Notes under the pieces: model-generated
The model's input: only the letters and a program-made list of their open reading frames with translations
Databases searched by the model: none
Told to the model about the DNA's origin: nothing
Translations under genes and position numbers: made by a program
Source: Tribonema minus
Lineage: Eukaryota; Sar; Xanthophyceae; Tribonematales; Tribonemataceae
Reading direction: 5' to 3'
NCBI GenBank assembly: GCA_017506865.1
Contig: JAFCMP010000357.1
Location: forward strand, 129,001 to 193,000
Length of the DNA stretch: 64,000 bases
Part shown: positions 12,602-22,688 of the stretch, one piece after another
Layout: every line of letters starts with the position of its first letter
Position numbering within the stretch: the stretch's first letter is position 1

Positions 12602-13503
12602 GTGCTCGCATGCGCACCACCACAGTGCATTTATTCATTACGTCGGCAGCCCTGCTGTAGCAGCAGTGACGGCAGCCAGTCAAGCACGGCACCAGCAGGC
12701 AGCAGTAGCCCAATACTATGTCTTGGCGTTGAGGTATTCACGAAACTTCAATGCTGCCTGCGGTGCGCACGCGGCACCCACTTGAAGCTGCTTGCACCAA
12801 TAAAATGCTGTGGTTTTGAAACAATATTGCTGTGCTCTTGACTCAAGCGTGTTTGCTGCATGCCTTGTTGGAGACGGCCCATGCCGATACCTGCCTCGTA
12901 TGCTTGTGATTACCTAGTGCACCTGCAAGTTCATTCATGCCCACATTCTGGTGACTGTTGTGGCACACCCGATAGATTGCAAGGTGCTTCTTTGCATGTG
13001 ATCTGGATCATTCTGTAATGTGCCCCTGCGTCTGGCATGGATCGAGCTGGTGTCCAGGTTGTGGTTGTGAGAGCGCAGGAACTCATCATGGCCACTGCAA
13101 CCTTGTTGCTCCATGAATGCTCACATGCATGCATGCTTGCCTTGCTGATCGCCTGGAGTTGACGCGGCTGGTACAGTGTGGGTGCGATATTTTGAAAGCG
13201 TATGCAGTGTTTCTTGCCAGGCGCATGTTGCCCCAGGGCGCATTGCCCATTGGATGGTGTGATGACTTGTTCGATATGTGATGCCTGACTCTGATCACGC
13301 TTGCTCTTACAAGCGTTAAGTGCTGTTCTGTAGACTGCTTGACGACATTTGATGGAGTGCCCCAAAGCTCCAAGTACTCGCCCCCGTTGCACTCCAGTGC
13401 TTCAACCCTACTTGCACTACCTACAGTAGGGTGGTGAGGTTGTGTGAAAACTTCAATGCCTCGTACCTCAACACCTGCGTTGTGCGCACAGTTGCCTTTC
13501 CGC
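12602..13503. other. intergenic region, no gene recognised
   Basis: Only short shadow frames are present. GC content is lower than in exons and there are several ATGCATGC-like runs near 13120. I found no missing OHCU decarboxylase domain here, so the next gene seems to be a stand-alone hydrolase. Confidence 0.4.
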
Positions 13504-13584
13504 ATGGATGGACATCAGCAGCGGCTGCATCTGCTAGCTCGAAGCCAATCTCAGAGCTGTTCGAGGGCGGCGACCCGGCCAACC

Positions 13585-14018
13585 ATGTCTCGCTCCCCCA
13601 TCACATCGCACGTGCTGGATACTGCGAGAGGCAGACCTGCTGAGGGCGTTCCAATGGTACTGCACGCTCTCAATGGCGCAAGCTGGACGGTTTTGGGCAG
13701 TACTCTCACCGACAGCGATGGGCGTGCGCCAGGCTTGCTGCCTGCCAATGCGGTACGTGCGGAACCCGAGCAAAACTGCATGTTCCATGTGTTGAATTGC
13801 CAACTGTTGACTGCCATGGTGCGCGCCGTTGTGTGCAGGTGATTCGGCCTGGAGTGTACAAAATCACATTCGACACAGCTGCATACTTCGGAGCTATCGG
13901 AGTCCAAGCGTTTTACCCGGAAGTCACGATCGTGTTTGAAATAGACGACGCCAGCCAGCACTATCACGTGCCGCTACTGCTTAATCCCTACGGCTACAGT
14001 ACATACAGAGGTAGTTGA
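13585..14018 (+). CDS. 5-hydroxyisourate hydrolase (transthyretin-like protein)
   Basis: This enzyme hydrolyses 5-hydroxyisourate in the uric acid to allantoin pathway. Two exons, 13585-13752 and 13839-14018, join in phase 0 and give 116 residues, the normal family length. The frame shows [20 protein letters not shown], a TDSDGR segment, [39 protein letters not shown]. The catalytic set is complete: His of SHVLD, Arg of DGR, His of HYHVP and the C-terminal YRGS. An upstream ATG at 13504 would add 27 residues; it could carry a targeting signal, but no good PTS2 match was found. In land plants this domain is fused to OHCU decarboxylase; here it stands alone. Confidence 0.93.
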
Positions 14019-15053
14019 GGAGCACTACTCAAAGCGCCACGTGCCTCAAGTCACTACTGTGAGATGCTATAGTAGTGCACAAGTGCCTGCTGCAGCTGCT
14101 TGCTGAAACGAGCTCACCATCAGCTGTCAGCAGTAGACTTTGTGAAGCATTTTTTATATAATGATTAAAACAGCTTCTGGGCCAAGGGCATTTGTGCTCC
14201 TGCAATCATGTGCATGGGGATTCATGCTTGCATCATGACATTGAATCGGTGGCGCGATGTTGATGGTGCCATGGTGCAGCCATGTCAGTGCATGGTTCTT
14301 GATCAAGTTCAGCATGGCCTAGCTGATTTTTTTTTTGATGTGCTGGTGAACCATCAAGGCGCCCCTGTAAACCTCCCATTTGCATCACGATGCTGTCGAT
14401 AACAGACGCTTGATGATGGTACTGCACCCGTCAGCGTTTTGTGCCTTGTCAGGTTTGCACGGATCACCAGCACTCACACTGTTGACCAGCATGTGGCTGC
14501 AACTGCGCCTGCGTTTGCACCTTTGATGGACAACTTTGCAGTCCCTGTAGACAAAAGAAACCGGTAGAAAGCCACTGCACTTGCAAACGGCCTCACAAGT
14601 AGCGACGCACCTCTACGGAAGGACATGTGCTACACATACCAATGCATTTTGGGCATAAGGTCTTGGTGTGCGCAGCAGCAGAGCGGGGTGGATTTACACT
14701 TGTATTTCCGACAATGTTGCAAAATAGTGAGAACACTGTTGTTTTGTGGCGTAGGTTGGCTCGTGCAATGCAGGTACAGCAGCACCAGCTTGCATGCGAC
14801 TGCATGACATTTTCAAAGCAAGAGGTATATACCTCTAGTAGAAGTATGTGAGAATCCATCACTTTGAGCGTCGCATTACAGCATTGAATGTCTGGTACAA
14901 GCAATTCATGAGATGCGACCGGCAAACCCAGCATAGCTGAAGTGGCATGCAATGACATGTCTGTATCTGTATGCATGTTTTCATTTTGGTCTCGAGAGCG
15001 CTTGCTGGTGTACAATATGTACAGGCAGGTCAAAATTGAACGTTGCTGTATGC
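14019..15053. other. intergenic region, no gene recognised
   Basis: The region is AT-richer with a T9 run near 14330, a TATATAATG stretch near 14155 and an AGGTATATACCT palindrome near 14821. No frame shows family motifs. The last bases are probably 3' untranslated sequence of the lipoyl-like gene. Confidence 0.35.
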
Positions 15054-15854
15054 TCACTCAGGCTGCTCCTTGTCTAAGAATGCCTGCAGCTGCGGCACTT
15101 TATGGCCGTTGCCTTCCTCATACAACTGCACATCATGCGGTATGTCCAACGTGTCGCTCTGCAGCGCGGACACGCTGTCCTCCTCTTCGCAGAGCAGCGC
15201 AATGGGCTCACCCACTCGCACTGTTTCCCCTTCTTTCCTGAGCAATTTCGCCATGAATCCCGCTTCCAGCAGCTCCACCACCATGGACGTTGAGCCGCTG
15301 CTCTCGGGCGTCTTGAGGCCCTCAGCCACCAGCGTGTCGGTGTCTATGGTCAAGGCTGCTTCGTACTCTCCAAATTCGTCCCCAGGCGACAGCAGCCACT
15401 TCTTTATGGTGCCTGTCTTCATGCTGGGGCTGAGCCGCGGCATGGGCAGCCACAGTGTGTCATGCGGCATCCCTGAGGCCACCAGAGGTACAGCATGGTG
15501 TGGTGTCGTTACTAAGCGACAGCGCTATTGATGATGGGGAGCACGCATCTAGCACCTGAGAATCTATGAAATGCACAACTGCGCACATCTCTAAAATCTT
15601 GGTAGCACTACACGCGGGACGTTGTGATTCGCGGCATTGCCAGCGAAGGCAACGAACGCACCATACGAAGACTCTGAAAGCACACAGTCTGTCTCATCTT
15701 CGTGGAGTCAGATGTAGCAGCGTCAACGCAGAACATGTTCGACACTGAGGCAGGGCAGCGCGTACTGACCTTTTGCGGTAGACGACGCGCGCAACGCGCA
15801 AACTTGCTTCGCGGCCCTGACGGCTTGACACCCAGCTCTCGAGAATCTCAGCAT
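15054..15854 (-). CDS. mitochondrial lipoyl-domain-like protein lacking the lipoyl lysine
   Basis: Two exons, 15854-15770 and 15472-15054, join in phase and give 167 residues. Exon 1 reads MLRFSRAGCQAVRAAKQV and continues Arg/Ser/Ala-rich, a typical mitochondrial presequence. Exon 2 starts with a lipoyl domain of the 2-oxoacid dehydrogenase E2 or E3BP type: LWLPMPRLSPSMKTGTIKKW, LLSPGDEFGEYE, then VELLEAGFMAKLLRKEGETV and GEPIALLCEEED. In active lipoyl domains a DK(A) hairpin carries the lipoylated lysine; here the turn reads IDTDTLVAEG, with Thr at that position. There is no subunit-binding or acyltransferase domain. It may be a structural or regulatory relative of PDH component X, which is inference. 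Confidence 0.7.
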
Positions 15855-16634
15855 AGCGTCGTGTGTGTGCGTTGGTGTTTTTTTCATCATCGTGTCCGCG
15901 CTTTGTCAGGCCAGGTGATGACCGGTAACCACAGGGCCTTATTCATTATCTGTGAAGGGGAGGGGGGGGGGTATATCTCCCATTTCAGTCCATGTCTTGA
16001 CCGGCAATCACAGGGTCCCGGACTTCAATATGTACTTGCCAACAGACTTCAGCACCTGACCAGGCAATGCTTGCGCAGTAGGCTCCAGCAGCACCGGGAC
16101 TGGAACAAAGTGTCTGTCTGCATGCTCTGATCAAGGGACCTGCAGCTGCATTCTGTGATCATGATCGCTGACAAGGGCATGGCCTGCAATTGATGCAACA
16201 GCTTCCATGAACGTGCACAACGGCGGAACACAACCCTGTATGTGCATTCAAGAGGGACCGCCGCCAACTTCAATCAATGCTTCATGCAGCAAGCATGATG
16301 CAAATAATGTTGCACACACATCAATGTCAATCTGGCAGCTCAGCACCTAGGTACACGAGGGTTCTGGCATGCACCCATTCGTCCGCAATCGCACTGGCAG
16401 CACTACAGCTTACAAGCTAGATTCTAGTGCAAGGCAGACAAGCAGCCAATCACCCAGAAAACTGCAAGCACTGCAGCATGAAACCAAAAGCAGCAACTCA
16501 TTTCCTGGTCCAAGCGTTTATGCCGTGCTTAATATTCGTGACGAGCCTACCTGACGCTAGCTATCAGAATTGTGTGCAATAAAGTGACAACGGCATGGTG
16601 TAATTTCCCAGCAGTGAGTGGCTGGCAGGCCACA
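15855..16634. other. intergenic region, no gene recognised
   Basis: Contains a G9 run at about 15961-15969 and no frame with family motifs. It separates the starts of the lipoyl-like gene from the end of the DDAH-like gene on the same strand. Confidence 0.35.
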
Positions 16635-18493
16635 TCATGTGTGCACCGACTCTACAAACACGCACAGGGACGTGAGCCCCATGCCCGCCTTCACAAACTC
16701 ACTCATCTCATGCTCCAAGATGCTGTTCTGCTCATTCAGCTCAAACGCGCCCCTGATGAGCCCGACGCTGTTCTCGCACCTATCCGCCTGCAGCAGTGCT
16801 CCTCGCCACTTCCCGGAATTGAGGCTCAGCACGTTCGCTGTAACATTCACGGTGCAAAGAGGGAGTGTCAGTAGAGCCTGCATTCATGCGCAATGCTGCA
16901 GGTGTAGTAATGCAACGCGTATCTGAGCAGAGCAGGCGCAGAACAAGCGCCGCCTTGGGGCCTTCATATGGACACTGCTTGCATACCAGGCCCACCTGAG
17001 TCAGAATAGCAAAACGGCAAAACGTGCTGGAGCAGACGCATTAAACTGGACAACACTTTTAATACAGGATGTCCATCGCCACAATCCCGGTTTTGACGCA
17101 TCAATGCAGCCTCTGAAAGTAGTTGTTGCACCACACCTCCCCCACATGTACAAGTCTTCAAGTGCACCAATTGAGGTATACATGTGCCTGCCTGACGAGG
17201 AGTCTGATGAGGCCATTATAGTAACAGACTAATAGCGAGATGTTCCCATGGCACATACGGCTCATGTACAGTAGTGATGAACACAGGCACATGCTAGCTT
17301 TTATGAGCACGTCTACAGCAACGATGGACACAAGAGAAACGAACCATTCGCGGGCATCCACAGCACGCCTACATTTAACAGTAGACACATGCACACGCTA
17401 GCTTTTCTAGGCACAAGTACAAGCAAAAACTGTCCGCGGTCGGTTGACATCGTACCTGACGGTTCATCAGGCACAGCGATGGCCTTGTACGAGCTCCTGC
17501 CCACAGCATCCGCCATGCGCCCCGCCACCTCCAGCCCCACGTCATTGGCAGCCACGCACAGCAGCCCCGGCCGCAGGCTCGTCACCAGGCTCTTGAGGGA
17601 AGCGGCGGACGCGCCAATCCCCTCCAAATCAATGGGGATGACCGGCAGTGACTTGCCAAAGGCACGCTTCAGGCACTCCACCCCCGCGTCGTTTGTCCTG
17701 GCGTTGAGGCCCACGAACATGTGCTTGCCGGTGAAGAGGACGTCGTGGCCGTTGAGAGTGGCCTGCGGGTCCATGTTGCTCATCATGTGGAGCTTGATGC
17801 CCTTGATGCCCTCGTTGTTTTCCAGGGAGCTGCGCACGGCTGCTGCCTCGCCGCGTCTGCTGGGGTTCCCTGGCTTTGTCAGAACCGCAGAGCCCCTGGC
17901 AAAGACCAGGAGGTCCTCGATGGCAGCACACTCGGGGTGGTCCTCGCTAGCTGCGCACAAGAGCGAAGTTGCACAAGAGGGAAGTACGGGGGTGTACAGG
18001 GGTCAGTGTATCGGCTAAAGATATAGGACTGGGAGGGGGGGGGGCGAGTGCATGTGCACGCCAACAAGACAATGTGACATCAGCACACAAGCGCACAAGC
18101 GTGCACTTCAACATGTGCTGCCAACACCTTGAGGCAGGCTAGAAGTCACAACGCTGCATAACGCTGCACGCGTGTTGCAAAAAGGCGAGCGCCATGATAT
18201 TTCAAAAGATCTTGCTGTGTCAAAATGAACGGTGAGAGCTGATTTCCTCCATGACGAGCACGCATGACAATGCACACAGCTGCACGCACAGCAGCACTGA
18301 CGTCCCCTTTGTTGGTACCTGGCACTTCGACTACTTCGTCCACTAGGTGTCTGAGCGTGCCAACGTAAGCGTCCCACTGGCGTCGCGCCAGCGCGACATC
18401 GATGAGGGTGCCTGCTGGCTGAGAGAGCGATACGGCTTGCCCGAAGCTGTTCGGCACCTGCCGCACGAGCGCCAAGAGCCTGCCCTTGATCAT
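16635..18493 (-). CDS. dimethylargininase (DDAH)-like protein with altered catalytic residues
   Basis: Three exons (18493-18319, 17950-17456, 16837-16635) join in phase and give 290 residues; known DDAH is about 255-285. Exon 1 has MIKGRLLALVRQVPNSF and DVALARRQWDAYVGTL, the usual DDAH start. Exon 2 has the ECAAIEDLLVFARGSAVLTK strand, the RPGAPSRR-like KPGNPSRRGE, and HDVLFTGKHMFVGLNARTN. Exon 3 restores ANVLSLN and ends LTSLCVFVE. DDAH converts methylated arginines to citrulline, using a His and a C-terminal Cys. Aligned by eye to human DDAH1 (HLKS, LTCCS), those residues are Ser176 (SLKS) and Ser280 (LTSLC) here, with a Cys two residues later. So the fold looks conserved but the chemistry may be lost. 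It is divergent to the C2orf81-like gene. Confidence 0.85.
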
Positions 18494-18823
18494 AGCAAAG
18501 TGGGATAGATGTGTGCAATCACAGAATCCAGTTGCGCGTTGCCGGCCCTGCACAGCAAGATTGGCACACGACAACGTGTGATTGACCCGCTGGATGCAGT
18601 AGATCGCGTCCCTCTATGTTTAATTTGTAGGTCTGGCAGCCTGTCTGTCTAGTGAGATCACACACACACACCAACTTCAACAACTTCGAGGTAACGACTT
18701 TTTTCGTGTGCCAACCAGAACGACATCGCTTTGTGATGGTGGCGCAATGCGTTTGGACAAGACCGCCGTTTGAACGCTCAGTAGACTGCGAAGTACAGGT
18801 GTCGGCGGCGGACCTAACACGCA

Positions 18824-20719
18824 ATGCCTGCTCCGCGGCCCTCGACAGGTGCGATGCATGAGCCAAGCGCAGCCTCGCTGCAGGCCTTCATTGCAGCAAC
18901 AGCGGCGGACACGGTGGTGCTCGATGTTGTCAACGAAGTCGTCGACGCAGCATCAGCAGTGTTCCTTGAGCGCGAGGTGAATGCGCTGCTGGTGCCTTAT
19001 GCGGCAGAGGCGTGCATAGAGGATGTGCAAAGAGTGCTGTCGTGGGCATTCTTACAAGCGGACACGCCCCTGTTGACGGAGCCGCCTGACGTGGGCGCAG
19101 AGCCGCCACCAGTAGACATTGATAGCTGGGCGAGGGGGCATGTGCCCACACGAACTCTACACAAAACGGACTACGAGAGCACCCTGCCTATGTGGTCACC
19201 AGACGGCACGCACGCTGGCAGCGATGAGAGCAAATCCATGCGGAGCCTAAGGAGCAAGCGCAGCAGAGTGGCAAAGAAAGTGTCATCCCCGCCCAACAGC
19301 GCAGGCGCCAGCAACGCATACGACGACCTGGCGGGCCCGCCAGCTCGAACCGCAGTACCTACCAGCCCCACCATCATGGAGCTCTCATCACCCGCAGCGT
19401 TCGCAGGGGGCGGGGGGTTCGGACACAGCGCGTCGAAACAGCGCGTCAGCGAGGTGGAGGATAGGCGGCGGCAGGAGGCGGAGAGGCGCGCGGCGCATGC
19501 CGCGGCGGAACGCGCAGCAGCGCAGCAATTAGAAAAGGCCATCGCTAATCTCAAGGGGCGAGAGTGGACACTGGACGGCCAGGGGCACCTGCTAGAGGTG
19601 AAGCGGCCAAACCCCGACAGCCTCCCCGCGGTGGTGCCGACGCTGGGGGTGGAGGTGCGCGACATCGGTCTCGACAAGACAGCCCCCAATAAGAGCTTAG
19701 GCAGCTCTCTGGGCAGACAGAGTCGCAAGACGCGCGTAGCACATGGGCGAAAGGCCTCCAGCACCACTGCTCCCCCGGCCGCTGTGTTCTTCGCCGAGGA
19801 CCCTGTTGCGCAGCCCAGCCTGCTGCTCACTGTGGACCTGGCGCCAGGGGTGGGCCTGCGTCAGAACGACGTAGTTAAGGAAGGGCCGCCCCCCATCGTC
19901 GACCCCATGCACCTCAGCAAGCAGGAGTTTCAGCTGCGGACGCAGCGCTTTAGCGAGCAGGACAGCCTTGCGGGGTCAAGTATATTTGGCGGCGCCGATG
20001 CGTCCCTGGCGTTCAGCCCGGTAAGCTCGGTGATGGTCACGCCAACGCGCGAGACGGAGGCCGATGCATGGCGCGCAGGGGGTAAGACAGGGGGACAGCT
20101 GCTGCCGGTGAAGAGTCCCATTGTGGGGGGGTCGCTGGCTGGGGGATCGGCGCAGAGCGTCGGCGACAGCGTGGCGACCGCAGGAAACGCGCCGAGGGCA
20201 CCGGCTGCAACTGCCAGGCCCGAAGGCGAAGGCGGCGAAACGGACGCGCACTGGCAGCTCTACACATCAGCCGAGTTCTCCAATCCGCCAACTGGCGGCA
20301 AGGTGACGCTTGCGTGCTTGCCATCCAAACCCGCAAATACGGGGGCGGGGTCTAGTGTGGGGAGCTCACACCGGCGGCGCGCAGGGGGACCGCACAGGCG
20401 GTACATGTCTCAGCCGCCGCTGGGCAGGGGCGGCCCGCACGTGCCATTAGCTCTAGACGATGCGTCCGTAATGTCGGGCATGAGCGTGGGCAGCGGTCGC
20501 AGCAAGGACAATTCGCTGCGCGCCGTCAAGGCAGGGGCGCTGCCGCCCATTAGCATGGCACCCACGAGCGGTAGCGCGAGCATGGGGGGAGTGAGCATGC
20601 AGTCTGCGGCGTCTTCGCAGCGCGATGTGCAGCTACGCGCAAAGGCGCGCGCTGCGGGGCAGGGCACGGTGCACAAGAGGAAAGGCAACGCGCTCATTCA
20701 GGCGCTGCTGCTGCGCTAG
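18824..20719 (+). CDS. C2orf81-like protein, probably cilium-associated
   Basis: A single exon of 631 codons. Residues about 15-110 match the start of the vertebrate C2orf81 family from memory: a helical VVLDVVNEVVDAASAVFLE, a VPYAAEACIEDVQRVLSWAF segment and DSWARGHVPTRTLH (human has a similar DSWAQGSVP). The middle holds a basic SKSMRSLRSKRSRVAKK stretch and a coiled coil of EAERRAAHAAAERAAAQQ type. WTLDGQGHLLEVKRPNP and the remainder are Pro/Ser/Gly-rich and probably disordered. The family is uncharacterised; a ciliary role is inferred from its expression pattern in animals and from nearby ciliary genes. An alternative ATG lies at 18854. Confidence 0.6.
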   Translation: MPAPRPSTGAMHEPSAASLQAFIAATAADTVVLDVVNEVVDAASAVFLEREVNALLVPYAAEACIEDVQRVLSWAFLQADTPLLTEPPDVGAEPPPVDIDSWARGHVPTRTLHKTDYESTLPMWSPDGTHAGSDESKSMRSLRSKRSRVAKKVSSPPNSAGASNAYDDLAGPPARTAVPTSPTIMELSSPAAFAGGGGFGHSASKQRVSEVEDRRRQEAERRAAHAAAERAAAQQLEKAIANLKGREWTLDGQGHLLEVKRPNPDSLPAVVPTLGVEVRDIGLDKTAPNKSLGSSLGRQSRKTRVAHGRKASSTTAPPAAVFFAEDPVAQPSLLLTVDLAPGVGLRQNDVVKEGPPPIVDPMHLSKQEFQLRTQRFSEQDSLAGSSIFGGADASLAFSPVSSVMVTPTRETEADAWRAGGKTGGQLLPVKSPIVGGSLAGGSAQSVGDSVATAGNAPRAPAATARPEGEGGETDAHWQLYTSAEFSNPPTGGKVTLACLPSKPANTGAGSSVGSSHRRRAGGPHRRYMSQPPLGRGGPHVPLALDDASVMSGMSVGSGRSKDNSLRAVKAGALPPISMAPTSGSASMGGVSMQSAASSQRDVQLRAKARAAGQGTVHKRKGNALIQALLLR

Positions 20720-20971
20720 CGGCTTCACATTTTGTTTACAATGTATTACATGGCACACGTGTGCATATGCCGCTTCTGCGCAGCTGTGTGTTCTGTGATC
20801 ACATGCACTGGCGGCAGCTGACGTGTCCGGCTTGCACTGCTGTGCTGTGCTGAGATGGTGCGCACCTCTGCACGCCTGCTGTATCATGCCGTGCGTAATG
20901 TCTGAAGGACACAAAAGCCGTGCATATAGGAACAGCGTACGGCCGTCACGTTGTGCACTCAGGTACTGCTG

Positions 20972-22144
20972 CTACTGGCGCTGCTGCCGCGCGCGCAACG
21001 AATCCTGAACGATGCTAATGCTATCAATGAGCCACACGCCGCTGGGATTTCTGAGGCTGACCTCCAGGTCCACAACGCGCTTGATGCCGCCGTCAAACCA
21101 CAGCCGCACGCCAACGCGCCCCCTCACCAGGCTCGCCCCGCCCGCCCTCCCGAGCACCGTCACCTCCCTCTTGTCCCACTCCCCCAGCAGGTGGAACGGC
21201 GACTGCTTGAGCTGCACCGAGAGCAGTTTCGCCGTGGGGCTCCGCCGCAGCAGTTCGCGCCAGGGGTCGGCGCTCGCGCGCAGCTTCTCATGGCGCGGCA
21301 GCGGCGTGCTGAAGGCCTGCACGACGGCCGAGCCGTGGTAGGCCGCCGGCGCGTGCTCCTGCTTGAGCGCGTCTAAGACGGTTATCACCACCTCCTCGGG
21401 GGACTGGCCGTAGCGGGGGGTGGGGCTCTCCGGCGTGAAGGCGCTGTAGTCGCCGCTCAAGAAGTCGTCGATGAGGTCCTCCAGCCGCTGCGTGAGCTCC
21501 ACGCGACGCTGCGCCGCCAGCGCTTGTTGCGATTCTGCGTCAGCCGCCTCTGCGTCGCTCTCCTCGAAGGCATCGTCTGATACGGGCGCAGCCTCGCTGC
21601 CGCCATCTGTCGCAAATGCCAGTGGTGGTGTTGATGCTGCCATTTTACTGGCGTGAATGCTGGCACCAGTCTCCTGCTGCTGCTGTTGAAGAAGCTCTTC
21701 CTGCTTGAGTGTTTGGCTTTTCACTCTCCTGCGTCGTTGTTGGGGGGCCGCTTCTTGGCTGATCACCCGATACGATGCACCTGTGGCAGGATCCATGATT
21801 GCTGGAGCTTGCTGCTCCTGCGTGTCGGCGATGCTACTGCCGATAGCTGATATGGCTGCACCCGGTTCAAGGTCGTCCTGTTGCTGCTTGTGCCCCGTCT
21901 CTGAGCGCTGGTCCTTGCGAGGACGGCCTGGCTTTCGGGCGCCGCCATTGCTTGTCGGCGTATGCTCCTCGCTGACGGACATCACTGCACGCAACGCCAC
22001 CGGCCTGGAGCGACCATGGCACCCGCATACTGCTAAAGTCTTACGGTGCACACCACGTGCCGGCGCAGCGATGAAAGCGCGTGTGCCTTCGGTGGCGAGC
22101 AGAACACCAACTGTCATACTTCGCATAATCCCGCTGCTTGGCAT
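20972..22144 (-). CDS. AT-hook protein with conserved C-terminal domain, possibly organelle-targeted
   Basis: A single exon of about 390 residues. The N-terminus (MRSMTVGVLL, then basic, Ala/Arg/Ser-rich, no acidic residues for about 30 positions) resembles a chloroplast or mitochondrial transit peptide. An AT-hook core GRPRK sits near residue 75 (RKPGRPRKDQRS). A Gln/Ser/Ala-rich linker follows. From about 250 a folded domain starts: SPEEVVITVLDALKQEH, VVQAFSTPLPRHEKL, then WDKREVTVLG, VRLWFDGGIKRVVDLEVSLR and VWLIDSISI. This resembles NTF2/SnoaL or DUF4864-like proteins, but I cannot assign it firmly. The gene is convergent with the C2orf81-like gene, 252 bases apart. Confidence 0.65.
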   Translation of the reverse strand: MPSSGIMRSMTVGVLLATEGTRAFIAAPARGVHRKTLAVCGCHGRSRPVALRAVMSVSEEHTPTSNGGARKPGRPRKDQRSETGHKQQQDDLEPGAAISAIGSSIADTQEQQAPAIMDPATGASYRVISQEAAPQQRRRRVKSQTLKQEELLQQQQQETGASIHASKMAASTPPLAFATDGGSEAAPVSDDAFEESDAEAADAESQQALAAQRRVELTQRLEDLIDDFLSGDYSAFTPESPTPRYGQSPEEVVITVLDALKQEHAPAAYHGSAVVQAFSTPLPRHEKLRASADPWRELLRRSPTAKLLSVQLKQSPFHLLGEWDKREVTVLGRAGGASLVRGRVGVRLWFDGGIKRVVDLEVSLRNPSGVWLIDSISIVQDSLRARQQRQ

Positions 22145-22688
22145 GTACTCCACCGATTTTAGCTACCCGTTAGGTACCGCCAATCCTCGCTGCCGCAGAG
22201 GTGACGCAGAGAACAGCAGCTCGGAGTTCCAGAAGAGAAAGCTCAAGTTGAGGTTGAAGTTCATTCATTGGTTGAACTTTGATGAGTGAAAGGGAGGACG
22301 ACACCAACAAAGGGGACGCAACCACCTTCCAGATTGATTTTTGTGATGCATCGATTAGATTCTGCGATACATCAAGGAAGATGGTCGTCGATCAAGTCAC
22401 TGAAGACTTGTGCATTCCAGGGAGCTGTTGGAGCTCCCAGGTGCAGACCAGATAGCCTCAGCACCCAAACTGGGGTGTTCATCAGATAACCCACACCTCT
22501 GCACGAATCAAATGGCATTATAGCCTTGGCCTGACCAGTCACTGCACACGTTACATGGATCTCCTAAAGACAGCGATGCACCCCCGGGCGGCAAGAGTCG
22601 TGCCATGACAGGGGTGCATCTCACTGCTACACATATACGGAGCCCCAAACACAACGCCACTGCATTGTGCGGGCACTTTGCACGGCGG
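22145..22688. other. intergenic region with AAGTTGAGGTTGAAG motif
   Basis: Upstream of the AT-hook gene and downstream of the CFAP53-like gene. A degenerate GAAGTT-type repeat lies near 22244-22260. Minus-strand TGTAA, a possible polyadenylation signal for the CFAP53-like gene, occurs near 22550. Nothing else is seen. Confidence 0.35.

Noticed and set aside
12602-13443. Missing OHCU decarboxylase exons upstream of the HIU hydrolase
   Set aside because: No matching motifs on either strand; the hydrolase is full length alone.
14820-14832. AGGTATATACCT palindrome as a regulatory site
   Set aside because: Single short palindrome with no context to support a role.
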